In this document: positions 6,115 through 9,231 of the stretch, in pieces
How positions within the stretch are numbered: position 1 is the stretch's first letter
Layout: the number at the start of each line of letters is the position of its first letter
NCBI GenBank assembly: GCA_029983435.1
Contig: JASBZN010000037.1
Coordinates: 1-9,231 of the forward strand
Direction of reading: 5' to 3'
Source of the DNA: Urinicoccus sp.
GTDB lineage: Bacteria > Bacillota > Clostridia > Tissierellales > Peptoniphilaceae
Length of the DNA stretch: 9,231 bases
Notes under the pieces: generated by a model
What the model saw: the letters and a program-made list of their open reading frames with translations, nothing else
What the model was told of the DNA's origin: nothing
The model's database searches: none
Position numbers and translations under genes: made by a program

Positions 6115-6118
6115 ATTT

Positions 6119-9100
6119 TTATTCCACTCCCTTTAAAGCTTCCACCATATCTACCTTCTTCAGGTAGCGATGGACTAAGAGCATAACTAGGAAGGAAATA
6201 AAGAGGGTGATGCCTCCTGGCAAGAGATAGTTCCACCAGGTTAAAACAGGATAGAGCATGGCATCGTCAGGAACCACTACTTGGAGGACTCCCCAATGGA
6301 GAAGTTTCCCCACAAGGCCTCCAATAAAAATCCCCAGGATCGTTAGGGTCCATGTTTCTCGATAAACGTAGGCCGTTACTTCTTTAGGATAAAAGCCCAG
6401 AACCTTTACAGTTGATAATTCCCGGATTCTTTCTTCGATATTGATGTTGGTGAGGTTGTAAAGAACAACCAGAGCCAGGGTGGTACTTAAAACTAAGACA
6501 ATCAACACCACCACATTTAAAGACGAGACCATATTGTTTACCATGGTTTCCACTTGGGTCGAGTTGGAAATTGACACAACACTCTTATAGGGTTCGTAGT
6601 CCCTGGTAAAGGCCTTTTTCCCTTCTGGACTTCTGTCTTTTAACTGAATCAAATAGCCATTGGGCTGGTAGTTTGTTTCCATAACTTGCCCGTAGTAGTC
6701 TCCTGTCATATAGACGGCGTGGCCAGCATAGTTTTCCAAAATTCCTGCCACACGAATCTTTCGGTAAATTCCCTGGTCATCTTTCACTAGAAGTTGGCTT
6801 CCTTCTTTTAAGCCTTCTAATCGAGCCAACTTTTCTGTTACCAAGGCTCCCCGCTTAGGAAGTTCTAAGCTTTGGCCTCGGGGTTCTCTTAAGGCAATTA
6901 AGCCTTGAAAGTCTTTTTTGTGCGTACTAATCAGACTGATACTTCGGTCTCCTTGGCCTTGGGTGTCCATGGAAAGAAGAGAAAAATGGACGGGAACTTT
7001 CTTATCCACTTGCCTATCTTTTTGTAAGTTTTCTTCCATCTTTTCATAGGATTCTCGAGATAGGGCTTTTTCATAAATCAAGGTTATATCGTAGGTAGAA
7101 AGCTCCTTAAATTGAATACTGATTAGTTGGCTTACTGCACTATAAATTCCAAAACCCAAGACCAAAAGAGCCATACAACCCATAACCCCTGCCAAGGTCA
7201 TGAGCATCCGCATCTTATAACGAAAGGTATTTCTTGCCGTTACTTTTTGTAAAAAAGTCATCCGCTTCCAAATGGGGCTAATTCGTTCTAATAAAATTCT
7301 TGTTCCCTTTACAGGTGCCTTGGGCCGCATTAGAGAAGCTGCCGATTCTCGTAAAGTTCTTCGGGTGATGATATAGGCCACTAAACCTGTACAGGCCAAG
7401 CCTACCAAGATGCTCCCTACTAAGATGAAGGGATAAAATTTTATTTCAAAGGGATTGATGATGGTCCCCATGGAATAAGCTTCTCCAATAATCTTAGGCA
7501 GGAGAATATTTCCTACTAAGGCTCCTAAAACCCCTCCAATGAGAGCTGCCAAACTTCCATACCGATAAAATTTTTGGGCAATTTGTTTTTTATTGAAGCC
7601 CAGAGCCTTCAAGGTCCCCATTTGCACCCGGTGTTCTTCTACCATCCTGGCCATGGTCGTTAGGCTCACTAACATAGAGATGGCAAAGAAAAAGAGGGGA
7701 AATATCTTGACCATGGCATCCATACTCCGGGTGTAGCCCAAGTAGTTAAACACCCCTGGGTTGGATAGGCGACTATAGATGGTGTACATGGGTCGTTTTA
7801 AAATCTTCAACACTTCTTGGGCATCCTTGATGTCCATTTCTGCCTGGTCAAACTCTTTTTGGGCCTTGGTGGATTCTTCCCCATAGTCCCTTTCTCCTTC
7901 TTGAAGCTTGGCTTGACCCTTTTCCAGGTCTTTTCTAGAAGCTTCCAAGCGGTTTTGTCCCTGAGCTTTTTCCTTTTCTAGCCTTTGACTAGCTTCTTGG
8001 AGTTGGTCCTTACTGTTTTTTAACTTTTCCAAACCCTGAGCATATTTCTCTTTTCCAGAAGCTAGGTCCTCTTTTCCTGTAGCTAAAGATTTTTTTCCAT
8101 CTTCCAGCTTAATTTTCCCGTCTTCTAGGGCTTCCCGGGCATCTTGGAGTTTAAGATAAGAATCATCCAACTGGGCCTTGCCTTCTTTTAATTGCCTTTG
8201 CCCATCTTCTAGTTTCGCCTTTCCCTTATTTAATTCGGAAAAGCCATCTTCCAGCTGTTTTTTTGCCCCTTGTAGTTGACCCTTATTTCTTTCCAGTTCT
8301 TCCTTGCCTTGGTTCAACTGCTTAAGGCCTAAGCGGTACTTGGCTTCTTCTTGGTCCAGGGTCTTTTTCCCCTCTTCCAATTTCTTTTTACCTAGGTCTA
8401 CTTCTGCTTGTTTTGGGGCAACTTGTTTTTCATAGGCTTCTAGAGCTTGATTTGCCTCAGCTAGGGCTTTTTTTGCTGCCTTAACTTCTCCTTCCAACTG
8501 GGCTATTTTCTCTAGATCAGGGTTTGGGGATGCCTTTAAATCTGCCAGGGCTTTTTCTCCTTTGGCTACAGCCTCTTTAGCCTGGTCCTGCGCTTCTTGA
8601 AATTGCCTGCGGCCCGAATCAATGGCTCCCTGGGCTTGATCTAACTTTTCCTTGTTTTTTGCCCATTCTTCATAGCCTTGGTCCAGCTTTTTTCGTCCTT
8701 GGTCTAATTTTTTCTCATTTTCAGCAATCTTCAGGGCTCCATCTTCCAGTTTTTTTAGACCATTTTTATAGTCTTCTTGCCCTCGAAGTAATTTTTCTTC
8801 ATTAAGCCGTAATTCCTCTTGTCCTTCTTTAAGGCGACCTTCCTCTCGGTTTAATTGGTCCAGGCCTTGACGATAGTCGTGGACTCCTGCTACATACTTT
8901 TCTCGCCCAGCCCTGTATTCTTCTTCTTTTTCAGCCAAGAGTTTTTCGGAGTTCTTTACTTCTTTTTCTCCATCTTCTAATTTGTTTTTATTTTTTCTAA
9001 GCTCCTCTTCCCCCTGGGCCAGGTCTTTTTGTCCCTTTCTCAGCTTGGATTCTCCCTTGGCAATTTCTCTTTGGAAGGTGTCCCGACCTTTTTGATAGTC

Positions 9101-9231
9101 CTTTTTCCCTTGGTCCAACTTCTTCCTCGCACTGACTAGTTGGTCCTTAGCAGCCCGGAGTTTATCTCTTCCAGATTGAATTTCCTCTTGGCCTTGGTCA
9201 ATCTCCTCTTGAATGTCTTCTTCCATTTCCT
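6119..9231 (-). CDS. Large ABC transporter permease, FtsX/MacB type with coiled-coil insert (N-terminus beyond the right edge)
   Basis: At least 1,035 residues, and the frame stays open at the edge, so the ATG at 9226 is probably internal. Numbering from that Met: residues 1-476 are an uninterrupted charged coiled coil of xxxLxxG-type heptads; 503-525, 556-580 and 598-622 are three helices of a first FtsX domain, with the cytoplasmic coupling sequence VQMGTLKALGF (534-544); about 673-696 is a further helix; 700-898 an extracellular MacB-like domain; then three helices (about 903-925, 965-985, 1003-1025) form the second FtsX domain with the twin motif ELSTVKVLGF, ending VDMVEALKGVE. With a first helix expected off-window this gives the duplicated MacB layout of eight helices. 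Type VII ABC proteins usually use ATP energy to move extracellular parts rather than carry solutes across. The ATPase partner is not in the window. The substrate is unknown. Confidence 0.92.
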   Translation of the reverse strand, partial: EMEEDIQEEIDQGQEEIQSGRDKLRAAKDQLVSARKKLDQGKKDYQKGRDTFQREIAKGESKLRKGQKDLAQGEEELRKNKNKLEDGEKEVKNSEKLLAEKEEEYRAGREKYVAGVHDYRQGLDQLNREEGRLKEGQEELRLNEEKLLRGQEDYKNGLKKLEDGALKIAENEKKLDQGRKKLDQGYEEWAKNKEKLDQAQGAIDSGRRQFQEAQDQAKEAVAKGEKALADLKASPNPDLEKIAQLEGEVKAAKKALAEANQALEAYEKQVAPKQAEVDLGKKKLEEGKKTLDQEEAKYRLGLKQLNQGKEELERNKGQLQGAKKQLEDGFSELNKGKAKLEDGQRQLKEGKAQLDDSYLKLQDAREALEDGKIKLEDGKKSLATGKEDLASGKEKYAQGLEKLKNSKDQLQEASQRLEKEKAQGQNRLEASRKDLEKGQAKLQEGERDYGEESTKAQKEFDQAEMDIKDAQEVLKILKRPMYTIYSRLSNPGVFNYLGYTRSMDAMVKIFPLFFFAISMLVSLTTMARMVEEHRVQMGTLKALGFNKKQIAQKFYRYGSLAALIGGVLGALVGNILLPKIIGEAYSMGTIINPFEIKFYPFILVGSILVGLACTGLVAYIITRRTLRESAASLMRPKAPVKGTRILLERISPIWKRMTFLQKVTARNTFRYKMRMLMTLAGVMGCMALLVLGFGIYSAVSQLISIQFKELSTYDITLIYEKALSRESYEKMEENLQKDRQVDKKVPVHFSLLSMDTQGQGDRSISLISTHKKDFQGLIALREPRGQSLELPKRGALVTEKLARLEGLKEGSQLLVKDDQGIYRKIRVAGILENYAGHAVYMTGDYYGQVMETNYQPNGYLIQLKDRSPEGKKAFTRDYEPYKSVVSISNSTQVETMVNNMVSSLNVVVLIVLVLSTTLALVVLYNLTNINIEERIRELSTVKVLGFYPKEVTAYVYRETWTLTILGIFIGGLVGKLLHWGVLQVVVPDDAMLYPVLTWWNYLLPGGITLFISFLVMLLVHRYLKKVDMVEALKGVE
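7800..9231 (-). repeat. Degenerate 21-bp coding repeats encoding heptad coiled coil
   Basis: DNA here repeats loosely every 21 bases because it encodes seven-residue units such as LEDGKIK, LEDGKKS, LATGKED, LASGKEK and YAQGLEK, with a hydrophobic residue at position 1 and mostly Gly, Asn or Ser at position 4. Near-identical words like CCATCTTC(C/T)AG recur many times on the plus strand. This matches the known x-x-x-Leu-x-x-Gly heptad repeat of YhgE/Pip and related membrane proteins. The register is kept over long runs and breaks near residues 36-39, around 205-270 (where SPNPD sits) and near 415. Confidence 0.85.

Noticed and set aside
6105..6120. TGGTACCA palindrome next to A/T runs as terminator of the large permease gene
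   Set aside because: The palindrome has no loop and makes a very short stem. It is not a credible intrinsic terminator.
7830..9231. Recurring short words suggesting a CRISPR array or tandem DNA repeat
   Set aside because: The repeats are degenerate, have a 21-base period with no unique spacers, and lie in frame in a long coding region. They reflect protein heptads.

Overview
The window comes from a low-GC, Gram-positive-type bacterium (Firmicutes/Bacillota). The reasons are strong AAGGAGG-like ribosome binding sites, sigmaA-like promoters, U-tailed intrinsic terminators, a lipobox lipoprotein, a Bce-type two-component system next to its ABC transporter, and a PdxS-type (DXP-independent) vitamin B6 enzyme. 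A formate/nitrite channel fits a fermentative or anaerobic life (an inference). I cannot fix the genus from the sequence; an anaerobic Clostridia/Tissierellia-like host is a guess. No rRNA, tRNA, CRISPR array, insertion sequence or phage gene was seen.

Layout. (1) 1-1889, minus strand: a response regulator with its own promoter, an overlapping intramembrane-sensing histidine kinase, and the first 47 codons of an ABC ATPase that runs off the left edge. This is the classic regulator-kinase-transporter order of BceRS-AB-like antimicrobial peptide sensing and resistance modules. (2) 1891-3369, minus strand: a small lipoprotein closed by a clean terminator, preceded by a two-gene unit of unrecognised small membrane proteins. 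(3) 3370-3623: a divergent intergenic region with an extended -10 promoter for the plus-strand genes. (4) 3624-5136, plus strand: a FocA/NirC-type channel and a HAD phosphatase 10 bp apart. (5) 5135-5164: a bidirectional terminator shared by the convergent HAD and pdxS genes; it overlaps both stop codons. (6) 5163-6020, minus strand: pdxS, without a pdxT partner in the window. (7) 6119-9231, minus strand: a very large FtsX/MacB-type ABC permease, N-terminus off the right edge, with about 476 residues of heptad-repeat coiled coil between membrane parts.

How the genes work together. The left module is one functional unit: the kinase probably senses flux through the transporter that starts at the left edge, and a dyad-rich stretch just upstream of the ATPase gene is a candidate target for the regulator. 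The FNT channel and HAD enzyme are co-transcribed, but a shared task is not evident. PdxS makes pyridoxal phosphate and would need PdxT from elsewhere, or free ammonia. The large permease would need an ATPase encoded outside the window. I found no convincing wholly new system. The most unusual items are the long coiled-coil hairpin in the permease, the pdxS gene lacking pdxT, and the pair of unknown membrane proteins.
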